DNA of 64,000 nucleotides from assembly GCA_964539135.1 (NCBI GenBank), contig CAZIFG010000004.1, forward strand, positions 1-64,000, written 5' to 3'. The position numbers and the translations under genes are program-made. A model generated the notes under the pieces. It saw only the letters and a list, made by a program, of their open reading frames with translations. It ran no database searches and had not been told where the DNA came from. Positions 1 to 8,507 of this stretch are shown here, piece after piece. Positions within the stretch are counted from its first letter, which is position 1. Every line of letters starts with the position of its first letter. This stretch comes from CAZIFG01 sp964539135. Its GTDB lineage: Bacteria; Margulisbacteria; Marinamargulisbacteria; GCA-2716485; CAZIFG01.

Positions 1-112
1 AAAAAATGCTGCTCTTTCAAAATCGCAAACATTTAACTCAACAGATCAAGGAGGTAATTTTAACCTAATTTTCTCGCTACTTTTTTCTTGCCTTAACCGG
101 GGGCATTACATC

Positions 113-532
113 TATTCGGGAAAGAAAAAGCGACACACGCTAAAAAGTCAGGTGGTAGTAAACAGAAGAACCCACCAAATTATTTGTACCGCATTCGCAC
201 ATGGAAAATGCCACGATTTTAGACTTTTCAAAGAATCTGGAGTTCGATTTTACCCGAAAATCAGTGTTCTTGCTGACTCGGGTTACCAAGGTCTGCATCG
301 TCGCCATTTGAATTCAAAAATCCCAAAAAAACGAACAAAAAAACACCCGCTAACTGACGCCGATAAAAAACAAAATCACAAGATTTCTTCGGAACGAGTT
401 CTCAACGAAAATGTCATCGGCATGTTCAAACGTTTCAAAATTATCTCAGACCGCTACAGAAACAGAAGAAAACGCTTCGTATTACGCTTTAATCTAATCG
501 CGGGAATTTATAATTTGGAGCTAGACAAGTGA
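113..532 (+). pseudogene. IS5-family transposase, C-terminal remnant
   Basis: Remnant of a DDE transposase of the IS5/DDE_Tnp_4 type. Recognisable protein starts at YSGKKKRHTL (from 113) and runs to the TGA at 530-532. The second catalytic Asp lies in LADSGYQG, the third acidic residue in NENVIG, followed by the family's basic DRYRNRRKRF block. The N-terminal third with the first catalytic Asp is missing. The frame stays open back to base 2, but the upstream residues do not look like transposase, so an internal deletion or replacement is likely. A GTG at 152 could open a 126-aa reading frame, but no full enzyme can be made. GTTTCGAAAGAAGTCTA directly after the stop (533-549) may be the right terminal repeat; the left end is not visible. 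Confidence 0.75.
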
Positions 533-665
533 GTTTCGAAAGAAGTCTATTTAATGGACGCCATCGATGGGATAAAAAAGCATGTATCAAGCCCTAGAGG
601 TAGGGGACACAAAAAAAAGCAGTCTGTACAAGTCAAACTGCAGGGCTTAAGCGTATGGGGCAACA

Positions 666-863
666 GTGTTGGGAGGAATAGGCAGTTTGGTGAATTCATC
701 AGTAAGAGTTGCTGCCAAAGCGGGAGAATTATCGACAGTAGCCGGGACAGTAACAGGAGGACTAGGGGTTGGGTTAATTGGGGTTCAATTGGCAAAACAT
801 AAAATTGTGCATGCGAGAATTATCCAAGAGCTTGAGCGCATGCGCTCAAATTTACAGGGCTGA
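666..863 (+). CDS. hypothetical Gly-rich small protein, possibly frameshifted
   Basis: Not recognised. A short frame with a Gly/Val/Ala-rich hydrophobic stretch (GGLGVGLIGVQLA) and a charged helical tail (ARIIQELERMRSN), composition expected of a small membrane-interacting protein. The only start is a GTG with no clear ribosome site. A frame one base out, beginning with ATG at 554, is rich in Lys and Ser and runs into the same region, so the real gene may have started at 554 and suffered a frameshift near 670. It lies between the transposase remnant and a DoxX-like gene, a setting where gene debris is common. Low confidence that it is expressed. Confidence 0.3.
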   Translation: MLGGIGSLVNSSVRVAAKAGELSTVAGTVTGGLGVGLIGVQLAKHKIVHARIIQELERMRSNLQG

Positions 864-925
864 ATTGAGCAATCCTTCAGGCTATGAAATAATAAGAGCC
901 TATAAAAAAAGTAAGGAGACGGCTC

Positions 926-1318
926 ATGAGAAAAATCATCCATTTAGCATTGCGACTCATTCCTGCCATTATTTTATTTCAAACCCTATTTTTTAAATTC
1001 ACAGGAGCCAAAGAGTCTGTCTATATTTTTTCAAGCTTAGGCGTAGAACCCTGGGGGAGATATCTCGTGGGGATAATGGAACTGCTATGCGGATTTTTAC
1101 TTTTAATCCCCGGAAGTGCCTTGTTGGGCAGTTTGATGGGCATCGGTCTGATGCTGGGGGCTTTATCGACACATGTCATGGTTTTGGGCTATGAGATTCA
1201 AGGGGATGGTGGCTTACTGTTTCAATTGGCTTGCGTGGTTTTAGGGGCTAATATTTTGTACCTGTGGTCCAATAAAGCAGAAATTCAACGCTTAATGGAG
1301 GAGGCAAGAACCAAATAA
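926..1318 (+). CDS. DoxX-like integral membrane protein
   Basis: A 130-aa protein with four hydrophobic segments (about residues 5-25, 45-65, 68-90 and 98-118), the size and layout of DoxX/DoxD-like proteins. The first segment followed by FKFTGAKE resembles the family's conserved xKlxgxxxxxxxF start, then a short helix ending in PWGRYLVGIMEL. Family members are poorly defined membrane proteins, some linked to thiosulfate:quinone or redox chemistry; no specific reaction can be given here. The start is supported by TAAGGAG at 912-918, eight bases before ATG. It stands alone between the IS remnant and a large unknown gene. Confidence 0.75.
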   Translation: MRKIIHLALRLIPAIILFQTLFFKFTGAKESVYIFSSLGVEPWGRYLVGIMELLCGFLLLIPGSALLGSLMGIGLMLGALSTHVMVLGYEIQGDGGLLFQLACVVLGANILYLWSNKAEIQRLMEEARTK

Positions 1319-1366
1319 GAGACCTTTTTAGGTTTAAATGGGGGCGATTTTGGGCATAGAACCAAT

Positions 1367-3358
1367 ATGGAATGTCCGTTATCACAAAGACAGTTTGTTT
1401 CACTGCCTAAGGTTCCACCGAATGCAGTTCCAAAGGGAGGCTTTCGGCCCCTGAGTTCTGAGTCTAGAACGTCACCCCCGCCGGGGACAGCATCAAGCGT
1501 GACAGTAGGAGACTCAACACCGTCACCAGAGGAGGGATGGCGAGCGGCTCTTTCATTGCCAGATTCAACGCCAACGCCATCGCCATCGCCAACTTCAACA
1601 CCAACGCCAACTGAGGAGGGTAAAATGCAAAGGCGTATAGAACGCTTAAGTGAGCGGACCTCATCCTGGTTTGGAAAAGATATATACCCCGAGTTAAGAC
1701 GGGTAAGAACGGTGGGAAGCGTAACGTTAAAATCAGATGATGATCACGCAAGTATATTGCCTTATACGCCAGGAGAGTGTACAGAACTGAGTGGCAAGGG
1801 AACAAATAAATATCGAAGATTAATACAAGCTTACCAAAGACTCGTCGAAAAAGTGAATACAAGTGCCCTGACTTACGAAGGACCCACAACAGATGGCGAA
1901 ACAAGATTTGATTTCACATACACTCACATGGGAAATGCATTAAAAGCACTTCGAGATGTGGGATATAGTTGGAAAGCGGCTATTGAAAAATATGCCGATT
2001 GCGATCCTCAAATTTTAATAGATATTCGAGAAGTTGAAAAAAGGTTCACGTACGGATTTTCAGTGGCCGTAGGCCGTAGTTTTTTATCTGTGAATCAGGC
2101 GGATTGGGTGAGATTGCTCAATGAAGCGGCCCGAGCAGTGTTTGGAAAAGAAATGGGGTCGCTGTTTGATACCAATTATTACATGTCAGGAACGCAAATG
2201 TTTCAAGGTATTCAATTTCATAATGTCACTTTAAAAGAAGCGTTTATGCACATTAATCGAGTTCAGGCCCTTTCTAAATTAATAAAATATATGAGTGAAG
2301 AGACTGGAAGTGTGGAGGCTGCAGCGGAAAAGTTAGAAGCCAACATGGGGGGCTATGATCGAGAAAGCATACGAGAGGCCATGAATCATGTTAAAGCACA
2401 GGAATTCAATATAGAAAGTAAACGGGAGACCTTATCTGGAATAGACGGTTTGTCTGAGGAAGAGGCGAATCTCATGGCCATGAATATGCTCTATGAAGAG
2501 TTTTTAAAAGAGGCCCAGGTGGCATACAATCAAAGAGAGCAGTGTGAGCAAGATGCCTACCGAGAAATCGACCTTTTTTTTGAAGCAAAGGAAAGAGGGG
2601 AGAGCTCCGCCACCTTTTCAACAGAAAAAGAGAGGCTAAAAGAGGCATTTAAGTTGGGCACTTTAATGGCGTATGAAGAGATGAAAACAAGTTCAGAATT
2701 TGAGGAATTATTGAGAAAACTAGAGGACCATCGAGAGAGGTACGAAGGCTTAACGGTCCATGTGTATCAGTTAGAAGCACAAGCGGTATTGTACGCGAAC
2801 GAACCCTATTACTCAACGGCAACGGTTAATATTGTAGTGGGCGGTATTCAAGTGAAAAAAGCAGATAAAGATCCTGAAAAAATAAAGAGCTTAAAGGCAG
2901 ACTACCCCCTATTACAAGAGCCTGAGACGTGGTTAGATAGTGCTATTGAAAATTTGGGAGATTATTTAAAAGCCAAACACCATGCAAAGGGAGACTTGAA
3001 AACATTTATGATCAAGGATTCTAAATATCTATACCGATGCTTATTTTCTTTGGAACAGGCCTTACTGGCACAGCAAGAGAGAAGAAAAGATTTTACGATG
3101 TCCCCCCTATTACGCAGCCAATTAGAACAGCTAAAAGAGACTTCTGCTGTTTTATTGCGCTTAAGGGAATCGGAAGATTTAGAGTTAGAAAAAAAAATGG
3201 GAATTGAAATAGTCAGATTAGGAATAGAGTCTGAAAGCAAAACCCCAGAAGGGCGTGTGGCTCAAATAAACGCCTTATATCAAAAAGTAGAAACCTTGGT
3301 AATGTTGGCCTTACAAGAAGGGCGTCATAGAGCAGTGAAACCAGATGAATCGTTATAA
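1367..3358 (+). CDS. large helical protein with Pro/Ser/Thr-rich N-terminus, unknown
   Basis: Not recognised. 663 aa. Residues 1-85 are low-complexity and rich in Pro, Ser and Thr, with a run of TPTPSPSPTS type coded by near-repeated CCAACGCCATCG-like DNA; no signal peptide. The rest is charged and mostly helical, with coiled-coil-prone stretches around 330-480 and 570-660. The ATG at 1367 has no Shine-Dalgarno. A second ATG at 1625 (MQRRIERLSE) has a strong GAGGAGG five bases upstream, so a 577-aa form starting after the low-complexity tail is a real alternative. It overlaps a possible upstream start of the following ankyrin gene. The disordered tail plus helical body resembles secreted effectors of intracellular bacteria, but that is inference. 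Confidence 0.6.
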   Translation: MECPLSQRQFVSLPKVPPNAVPKGGFRPLSSESRTSPPPGTASSVTVGDSTPSPEEGWRAALSLPDSTPTPSPSPTSTPTPTEEGKMQRRIERLSERTSSWFGKDIYPELRRVRTVGSVTLKSDDDHASILPYTPGECTELSGKGTNKYRRLIQAYQRLVEKVNTSALTYEGPTTDGETRFDFTYTHMGNALKALRDVGYSWKAAIEKYADCDPQILIDIREVEKRFTYGFSVAVGRSFLSVNQADWVRLLNEAARAVFGKEMGSLFDTNYYMSGTQMFQGIQFHNVTLKEAFMHINRVQALSKLIKYMSEETGSVEAAAEKLEANMGGYDRESIREAMNHVKAQEFNIESKRETLSGIDGLSEEEANLMAMNMLYEEFLKEAQVAYNQREQCEQDAYREIDLFFEAKERGESSATFSTEKERLKEAFKLGTLMAYEEMKTSSEFEELLRKLEDHRERYEGLTVHVYQLEAQAVLYANEPYYSTATVNIVVGGIQVKKADKDPEKIKSLKADYPLLQEPETWLDSAIENLGDYLKAKHHAKGDLKTFMIKDSKYLYRCLFSLEQALLAQQERRKDFTMSPLLRSQLEQLKETSAVLLRLRESEDLELEKKMGIEIVRLGIESESKTPEGRVAQINALYQKVETLVMLALQEGRHRAVKPDESL

Positions 3359-3380
3359 AATAATAGGAAGGAACAAAAAA

Positions 3381-3839
3381 ATGAACAGTATAGAGAGGAG
3401 AATTAAAGGGTATATGGAACAGTTTAGATCGGGGGGCTTTTTTGCATATCCCAGTTTAAAAATGCTCTGCGGCCTCTTAAACGAGAGTTCTAAAGACGCA
3501 AAAGAAGCGCTCAAATCCAAAAATAAAGAAGGCGATACCCTCATTCATCTACTGGTTCGACATTTTCAGGGGGCAACAGATACCCTAACTCAAAATATAG
3601 CGCATTTGGATGCTTTGTTAGAGGCAGATCTATCAATTAATGAACCCAATAACGATCAAAACACCCCCCTGCACGAACTGGTGATGGTGAGAGGGCGTGG
3701 AGATTTAAAGTCACATATTCAGGCGATGATTGAAAAAGGCGCGGATTTAAACGCCATCAACGCAAAAGGGCAAACGCCTTTAGATCGGGTAAGGGCGCTT
3801 TACCCAGACTCTGACTACATTCCCTTATTAGAGCCCTAA
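3381..3839 (+). CDS. ankyrin-repeat protein
   Basis: 152-aa protein with two to three ankyrin repeats in its C-terminal two-thirds: NKEGDTLIHLLVRHF, NDQNTPLHELV and NAKGQTPLDRVRALYP carry the TPLH-type turn, and IEKGADLNAIN is a classic ankyrin loop. The N-terminal 40 residues are basic and helical. Ankyrin repeats bind proteins and are frequent in effectors of host-associated bacteria. The start is set by AGGAAGGA at 3365-3372 before ATG 3381; an in-frame ATG at 3345 lies inside the preceding gene and lacks a ribosome site. Its stop overlaps that of the convergent PanE-like gene by 4 nt. The partner and target are unknown. Confidence 0.8.
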   Translation: MNSIERRIKGYMEQFRSGGFFAYPSLKMLCGLLNESSKDAKEALKSKNKEGDTLIHLLVRHFQGATDTLTQNIAHLDALLEADLSINEPNNDQNTPLHELVMVRGRGDLKSHIQAMIEKGADLNAINAKGQTPLDRVRALYPDSDYIPLLEP

Positions 3840-5023
3840 TAGGTCATTAAGTGATCAATATAGTCAATATTTTTATGAATAGCCGCCATAATCTCTTTTT
3901 TCTCCGAATCAGACGTACTTTTAGCTAAGTCTGTAGCTTGAACTTGGATCAAGTGACACAAACTCAAAAGCGAATCATCGTACCGAGATCCCAACGCAGC
4001 ATTTTGTTTTAAAGTGTCCCCTGCTCTATCTTCTTGAGGCATGAGACTGGCCCAGGCATTGGAGTTGGTAGGAATATGCGGCGTCGACACATAAGCCAGG
4101 TAGGCAGCGCGAGCTTCCTCAAGAGAAAGAGGAAATTGAATGCCCAATTTAGATTTAAAATAATCAGCCTTTATATGATACGTCAAATCGCATAAGCGAT
4201 GCCCCAGTTCCGCAGTGAGGGGATCTGTGAGGGCATCTTCGTAGGAAGATGCTTTACCATGCAAAATAGAATGAATTAAAGAGGGTAAATTGCCCGCAAC
4301 GTTAAAGAGATCTTTTACATTGCGATTGCGTGCATTTTCAAGGGGATTCGTTGTCAAAGAGGCGGTTCCCTTCATGCCATGAGTATTAAAATAAGCAATC
4401 AAAGCGTCCAGTTTTTGGATCACGTGAAGCTGTGTGACATCTGTTGAGAATTTCCAATAGACCTGTTTAGGGACACTCAGTTCTCGGTGCCCTCCTTTTC
4501 TAATTTGAACAGCAATGGAAACATCCACAAAAGGATTAAAGACAAGGCCCCGTACGGAAGCAGAGGGAGTAAGGCCATTTTGAAAAAAGAACACAATGGT
4601 ACCTTCGGTAAAAATAGGTTTCAATTGCCCAACTTTAAGCGGATTTTCAGCCACTTGGGTGCACATAAAGACAAAATCAGGAGATGAAGAGAGGTCAGAA
4701 AGAGAGGGAATCACAGCAATAGAAGCCGAAACAGGTTTATCATCTGGATAGGTGATCACCGTTTTGCCAGGTTTGGCGTATTGGGATAAAAGAGTGGCCT
4801 GATAGGGGCTGCCACTTTGGCTGAGAAGTGTTGTTGTGAAGACGCCAATATTTCCACCACCCACGACAAGAACATCTGATTTTTTAGGCTCAGTAGATGT
4901 AGAAGGGGGCAGTGCGACAAGGGCTTTACTCGATAGAGCACGTGTTGTTGGAATAGAAGGGGGCTTTGAAGCCGCAAGGCGAATGCCTCTACAAAAAACG
5001 GTTGAAAAAGCAGCAGTAGCCAT
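3836..5023 (-). CDS. ketopantoate reductase-like enzyme with presequence-like N-terminus
   Basis: 395 aa. After a 48-residue extension comes an ApbA/PanE-type reductase: Rossmann motif GGGNIG (55-60), QNG (148-150) at the expected NADP/substrate site, and NVKDLFNVAGN (235-245), matching the family's Lys-x-x-x-Asn-x-x-x-Asn active-site helix (Lys237, Asn241, Asn245). Known members reduce 2-dehydropantoate to pantoate. The extension is unusual: residues 1-44 have no acidic residue, five Arg/Lys, and are rich in Ala, Ser and Thr, like a mitochondrial targeting peptide. CAAGGAG eight bases upstream shows that this start is used. It is divergent from an aminotransferase that is also N-terminally extended. 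It might serve pantothenate synthesis (panC is at 56.7 kb) or act in host mitochondria; the latter is inference. Confidence 0.7.
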   Translation of the reverse strand: MATAAFSTVFCRGIRLAASKPPSIPTTRALSSKALVALPPSTSTEPKKSDVLVVGGGNIGVFTTTLLSQSGSPYQATLLSQYAKPGKTVITYPDDKPVSASIAVIPSLSDLSSSPDFVFMCTQVAENPLKVGQLKPIFTEGTIVFFFQNGLTPSASVRGLVFNPFVDVSIAVQIRKGGHRELSVPKQVYWKFSTDVTQLHVIQKLDALIAYFNTHGMKGTASLTTNPLENARNRNVKDLFNVAGNLPSLIHSILHGKASSYEDALTDPLTAELGHRLCDLTYHIKADYFKSKLGIQFPLSLEEARAAYLAYVSTPHIPTNSNAWASLMPQEDRAGDTLKQNAALGSRYDDSLLSLCHLIQVQATDLAKSTSDSEKKEIMAAIHKNIDYIDHLMTY

Positions 5024-5154
5024 AAAAAAAACTCCTTGAATTTAGAATGAAATTTACTTATACAATAGAAAAAAACAAAAAACAAGAATTGATTTTCTGT
5101 AAAATTATCCTATCATAAACAAACACACAAAAAATCCCACACTGGAGGAAATAA
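5024..5154. promoter_or_regulatory. divergent promoter region, PanE-like / aminotransferase
   Basis: 131-bp AT-rich spacer between two divergent genes. Rightward candidate: TTGATT, 16-bp spacer, TATCAT, followed by a leader with GGAGG before ATG 5155. Leftward candidate: TTGTTT, 17-bp spacer, TATAAG, followed by AAGGAG before the PanE-like start. Both genes therefore have normal leaders with Shine-Dalgarno sites, unlike many housekeeping genes here. The shared spacer would suit joint control. Confidence 0.5.
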
Positions 5155-6924
5155 ATGTTATTAGGAGTAGTAGAGAGATCCCTCGTTCAATTCGCAAGGC
5201 AGGAAGGACGAGTAGCAGGCGCTGTCCTATCTCAAAAAGGGATTCAAGGCCCTATAACCTTGCCGCCAGCGTTACCTACAAGATTAGACATCGAACGCGT
5301 TGTATTTACAAGGGGCATTCGAGGGATGGCAACCGTACCAGAAAAAAATCCTTGGGCGCCAGAGGCAAAAAAATCTGGCACAGAATCTGCGTTTAAGGTT
5401 GCGGCGGATGCGGCTGTCATGGTTCAAAATTTAGCAGCCCTTAAAGCGGCATTTAAGGCCTTCAAAGAAAATCCAAGATCGATAACCAAACGCGATCTGC
5501 TCATAGCGGCTCAGAATTTAGGGCCTATGGGGAGGATTATTGATGAAAAAGAATTAAAAGACATCATCAAACTGAGCCAGAGCATTATCCATTCAGAAAA
5601 ACCATTACCGTTCTACGTAGAAAATTTAACCTATCGACTCAGCGAGATAGAAAGTCGTCTCAATGGACTCAGCATTGCTAAAACCCATTTGGGTGGCTTT
5701 AGTGAAACCCATGATACGCATCCTCTCTTTAAAAAAGGGGTTTTAGATGCCGTTCATCGCACCCATTCCTATACCCCAGGGGCAGGGATCCCGGAGTGTA
5801 GAGCGCTTCAGGCAGAGTATTGTAATTTGTTTATAAAGAGAGGGCGCTTTGCACCTTATACAACCAAAAACGTCATGATGGTCAGTGATGCCAAAGCGGG
5901 CATCGATGCCTTTTTATCGGCGATTAATCCGGCAAAATCATCAGACGAAAAGTGGATACTGACGATGGAAGTGGGCTACCCCAATTATTTCAATGTGGCC
6001 AAAGCAAAAGGCTTTACACTCATGACAATACCGGTAAAAAAAGATGAGAAAGGTGTCATCATAGGGCTGGACTTAACCATTCAGACGATTTTAAGTGATC
6101 CACGTTTGAGAGGCATCATTTACAATTCAGGGCCCCATAATCCATTGGGTTTGGATATGGGCGATCAGGTAAAAGACCTGGCGAGATTGATCAATGCAGC
6201 CAATGCATTACGATTATCCAATGGTATCACCCCTGTGCAGGTTTTAGATGATGTTGCTTACGTGGACATTTCAGATAAACACCCGCCCTACGAAGTCCTT
6301 TCTTCTTATGTAGAACAGGCCATTATGTTGACCTCATTTTCAAAAGCATTTCGAACACCGGCCAGTAGGGGCGGGGCTTTAGTATCGGCCAATACAGCCT
6401 ATATTGAGCACATGGCGTCTTACATTAGTAATAAGTCTCTTCCCAATTTATATGCCCAAAAAGGCGCTCAGAAAGTCTTAGGAGACGTCGTGGAAAAGGC
6501 AAAAAGGGGAGATTTAAGCACCCTTAGAACCTTTCATGGACCCCTAAGCGTGTCTCGAAAATGGATTACGAACTATGCCAATCAAACCTTAAAAGGATTG
6601 GGGCTTTTTGCGAATACCACCCAAGATGGCGGTGTTTTTGTCTGTATTTTTTTAGATCCAGAGCGCTACGAGAGTGATACCTTTCAAAAACGATTGATGG
6701 ATATGGGGGTACCGGTGACAACCAATCGTCATTTTGGGGATCCTAAAGACGCCAGTGGCAGAGATGCTGTTTCCTTTATTCGAATTGCCATTGGGGGGCA
6801 TACGCTGGAAGAATTACAAGAGGCATTAAATCGCATCCGGTACACCGCAGATCATTACCACAGAGAGAGATATCAGGTGGTAAAAGACTATTTTAAAGGG
6901 ACCTCAGCGTTGACAGACGACTAA
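5155..6924 (+). CDS. class I PLP-dependent aminotransferase with long N-terminal extension
   Basis: 589 aa. The class I/II aminotransferase fold begins near residue 180: NPLG (329-332), the cofactor Asp/Tyr pair in LDDVAY (364-369) and the Schiff-base Lys397 in SFSKAF. Substrate specificity cannot be read from this. Residues 1-175 are extra compared with usual ~400-aa enzymes: a stretch with FTRGIRGMATVP (51-62) that resembles a mitochondrial presequence cleavage region, then a helical region (80-170). The start is supported by TGGAGG before ATG 5155. It is divergent from a PanE-like reductase that also has a presequence-like N-terminus; together they look like a small locus exporting metabolic enzymes, which is inference. 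A MITE begins 5 bp after the stop. Confidence 0.75.
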   Translation: MLLGVVERSLVQFARQEGRVAGAVLSQKGIQGPITLPPALPTRLDIERVVFTRGIRGMATVPEKNPWAPEAKKSGTESAFKVAADAAVMVQNLAALKAAFKAFKENPRSITKRDLLIAAQNLGPMGRIIDEKELKDIIKLSQSIIHSEKPLPFYVENLTYRLSEIESRLNGLSIAKTHLGGFSETHDTHPLFKKGVLDAVHRTHSYTPGAGIPECRALQAEYCNLFIKRGRFAPYTTKNVMMVSDAKAGIDAFLSAINPAKSSDEKWILTMEVGYPNYFNVAKAKGFTLMTIPVKKDEKGVIIGLDLTIQTILSDPRLRGIIYNSGPHNPLGLDMGDQVKDLARLINAANALRLSNGITPVQVLDDVAYVDISDKHPPYEVLSSYVEQAIMLTSFSKAFRTPASRGGALVSANTAYIEHMASYISNKSLPNLYAQKGAQKVLGDVVEKAKRGDLSTLRTFHGPLSVSRKWITNYANQTLKGLGLFANTTQDGGVFVCIFLDPERYESDTFQKRLMDMGVPVTTNRHFGDPKDASGRDAVSFIRIAIGGHTLEELQEALNRIRYTADHYHRERYQVVKDYFKGTSALTDD

Positions 6925-6928
6925 ATAT

Positions 6929-7072
6929 TGGGACTGTTGCGAAATGCCTACGTTTGGATTAGCTGCAAGGCAGTACTAGTCCGAAAGCCCGGAGTTTATT
7001 AATCATAAATGAGGAGTTGAGGACGAGGATAACGCAGCAGATAGCCAAAATAGGGTTTTCGCAACAGTCCCA
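6929..7072. mobile_element. MITE, full copy 1 (TGGGACTGTTG ends)
   Basis: 144-bp non-coding element with inverted ends TGGGACTGTTGCGAAA / TTTTCGCAACAGTCCCA. It is close to the copy at 51474-51618 along its whole length, including the shared inner blocks AAGCCCGGAGTTTATT and TGAGGACGAGGATAAC. It carries no gene, so it must have been moved by a transposase in trans. No clear target duplication. Its right part lies inside pilD and codes the last 22 residues of that protein. Confidence 0.8.
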
Positions 7073-7806
7073 TAATAGGCAACACAGATTAGCGCCGCGA
7101 CACAGAGTAAAGATCCAAACGGAATGCGAGTGCTCTTGGATTTCTTTTGGATCAAAAGGAGATAAAGACTTAAAAGCCCACCCATCAGACTGCTGAGATA
7201 AAGAATGGGCACTAAAAAAGAGCCGCCATAGTGGGCGGTAATGCCCATAATGAGTAACCCATCGCCTGTCCCTATAGAGTCTTGTTTGTAATACCATCGC
7301 GCCAAGCGTTGAATGAGCATAAAAACAAGGCCGCTCAGAACAGCCGCAACCGCATGCGCCATAAAGGTTCCGGACAGTGCGGCAAAACATAAACCGGAGG
7401 CAATAAGGCCTAGCGTAAGGGGCAGCGGAAGATAGAGATCATGCAGATCTGTAAAAAAACAGGTGATGCTCAGGAACCCAAAAACAAGCCATTGTCCAAA
7501 CATAAAAGAATGAAAGGGCATTCCAAAAAGTCCCAAAAGGGCCCAAAGTGCAAGACTCAGTTCTGAAAGAAAATAGTGAATAGAAATGGGGCTTTTACAA
7601 AAAAAACAGCGACCTTTTAAGCCTATAAAAGAAAGGAGCGGAAGGAGCATCCACCATGAAAGGGAGCGTTTGCAATGAGGGCAATACGAGCGCCCTTTAA
7701 GAGAGAGCGATTTTGGGAGTCGAACTGAAAGCATGCCGGAAAAACTGCCCAGAATAGCGCCAAGGCTAAATCCTAAAATAAGGCGATAGATCGCCATCAC
7801 TGTCAT
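7003..7806 (-). CDS. pilD: type IV prepilin peptidase / N-methyltransferase
   Basis: Integral membrane aspartic peptidase (A24A family) that cleaves and N-methylates type IV pilin-like precursors at the inner membrane. 267 aa with about seven membrane segments. The cytosolic zinc site is complete (CPHC 42-45, CFFC 67-70). Catalytic Asp120 (FTDLHDLYLP) and Asp182 (GTGDGLL) are present, as is the C-terminal IPFGSLL block. The last 22 residues (246-267) are read through the inserted MITE, replacing the native end after the final helix. Its start overlaps the stop of the racemase gene by one base (TAATG), so the two are probably translationally coupled. No pilin genes are visible nearby. Confidence 0.88.
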   Translation of the reverse strand: MTVMAIYRLILGFSLGAILGSFSGMLSVRLPKSLSLKGRSYCPHCKRSLSWWMLLPLLSFIGLKGRCFFCKSPISIHYFLSELSLALWALLGLFGMPFHSFMFGQWLVFGFLSITCFFTDLHDLYLPLPLTLGLIASGLCFAALSGTFMAHAVAAVLSGLVFMLIQRLARWYYKQDSIGTGDGLLIMGITAHYGGSFLVPILYLSSLMGGLLSLYLLLIQKKSKSTRIPFGSLLCVAALICVAYYGTVAKTLFWLSAALSSSSTPHL

Positions 7807-8504
7807 TATTGGGACCGTTGTGATTTACACCGTGAAATACAGGCGTCTGCCAAAACCACCATGGGGTCTATGGTGTAAGAGGGGCATCCCTGTGGAAATA
7901 AAAGCGGCAGTTCTGTGCACCCCAAAATAATTAGGGTCGCGCCTTGATGGCGCAATTGGTCGAGAACCCCAAGAAAGGCTTCTCGAAGGGCTTTATGATC
8001 TTCGCCGGATTTAATGCTATAAATCATTTTTTGACAGATATCCTGCCCCTCTTGAGATGGTATTTTATAGCTCAGTCCTTGAGCTTCAAATTCAGAGACA
8101 TAAAGTCCAGAAGACATGGTCGCAATCGTACCCACAAGCCCGACGACGGCCTTGGGATCTTGTTTAACAATATGTGCCACGGTGAGGTGAATCATGTTGA
8201 GAACAGGGACAGCGACTGCCCCTTGAATAGGCTCAATAAAATAATGGGCTGTATTGCAGGGAATCGCAATCATCTGGGCCCCAGAGCGCTCTAGAAGTTG
8301 AGCGGCAGCTTTAAGGCCATCCGAAACAGGACCCGTATGAGGATGCGAAATTTCAGGGGCCCGATCGGGAAGCTGTGTTGCTGAATATAATAAAATAGGG
8401 ACATGATCCTGGTCACACCGTGCGGGTGTTCTCTTCGTGATCAACTGATAAAAATAACTTGAGGCCTCTGGCCCCATGCCGCCCAAGATTCCCAATGTTT
8501 TCAT
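7806..8504 (-). CDS. aspartate/glutamate racemase family protein
   Basis: Cofactor-independent amino acid racemase of the Asp/Glu family, 232 aa, the normal size for aspartate racemase. The two catalytic cysteines lie in IPCNTAH (Cys83) and LGCTELPLL (Cys196), and the N-terminus GILGGMGPEA is typical of aspartate racemase rather than MurI. It would supply a D-amino acid, perhaps for peptidoglycan, though a broader racemase role is possible. It starts 3 bp after the GlmM-like gene with an AGGGG ribosome site and overlaps pilD, so the three form one minus-strand transcript. Confidence 0.85.
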   Translation of the reverse strand: MKTLGILGGMGPEASSYFYQLITKRTPARCDQDHVPILLYSATQLPDRAPEISHPHTGPVSDGLKAAAQLLERSGAQMIAIPCNTAHYFIEPIQGAVAVPVLNMIHLTVAHIVKQDPKAVVGLVGTIATMSSGLYVSEFEAQGLSYKIPSQEGQDICQKMIYSIKSGEDHKALREAFLGVLDQLRHQGATLIILGCTELPLLFPQGCPSYTIDPMVVLADACISRCKSQRSQ

Positions 8505-8507
8505 AGA

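Noticed and set aside
1464..1904. Minus-strand 146-aa frame opposite the 663-aa gene
   Set aside because: Shadow frame; biased composition from the complementary Pro/Ser/Thr codons and no ribosome site.
7003..7071. Separate small gene inside the MITE
   Set aside because: The only open frame is the tail of pilD; the other full MITE copy has no comparable frame.
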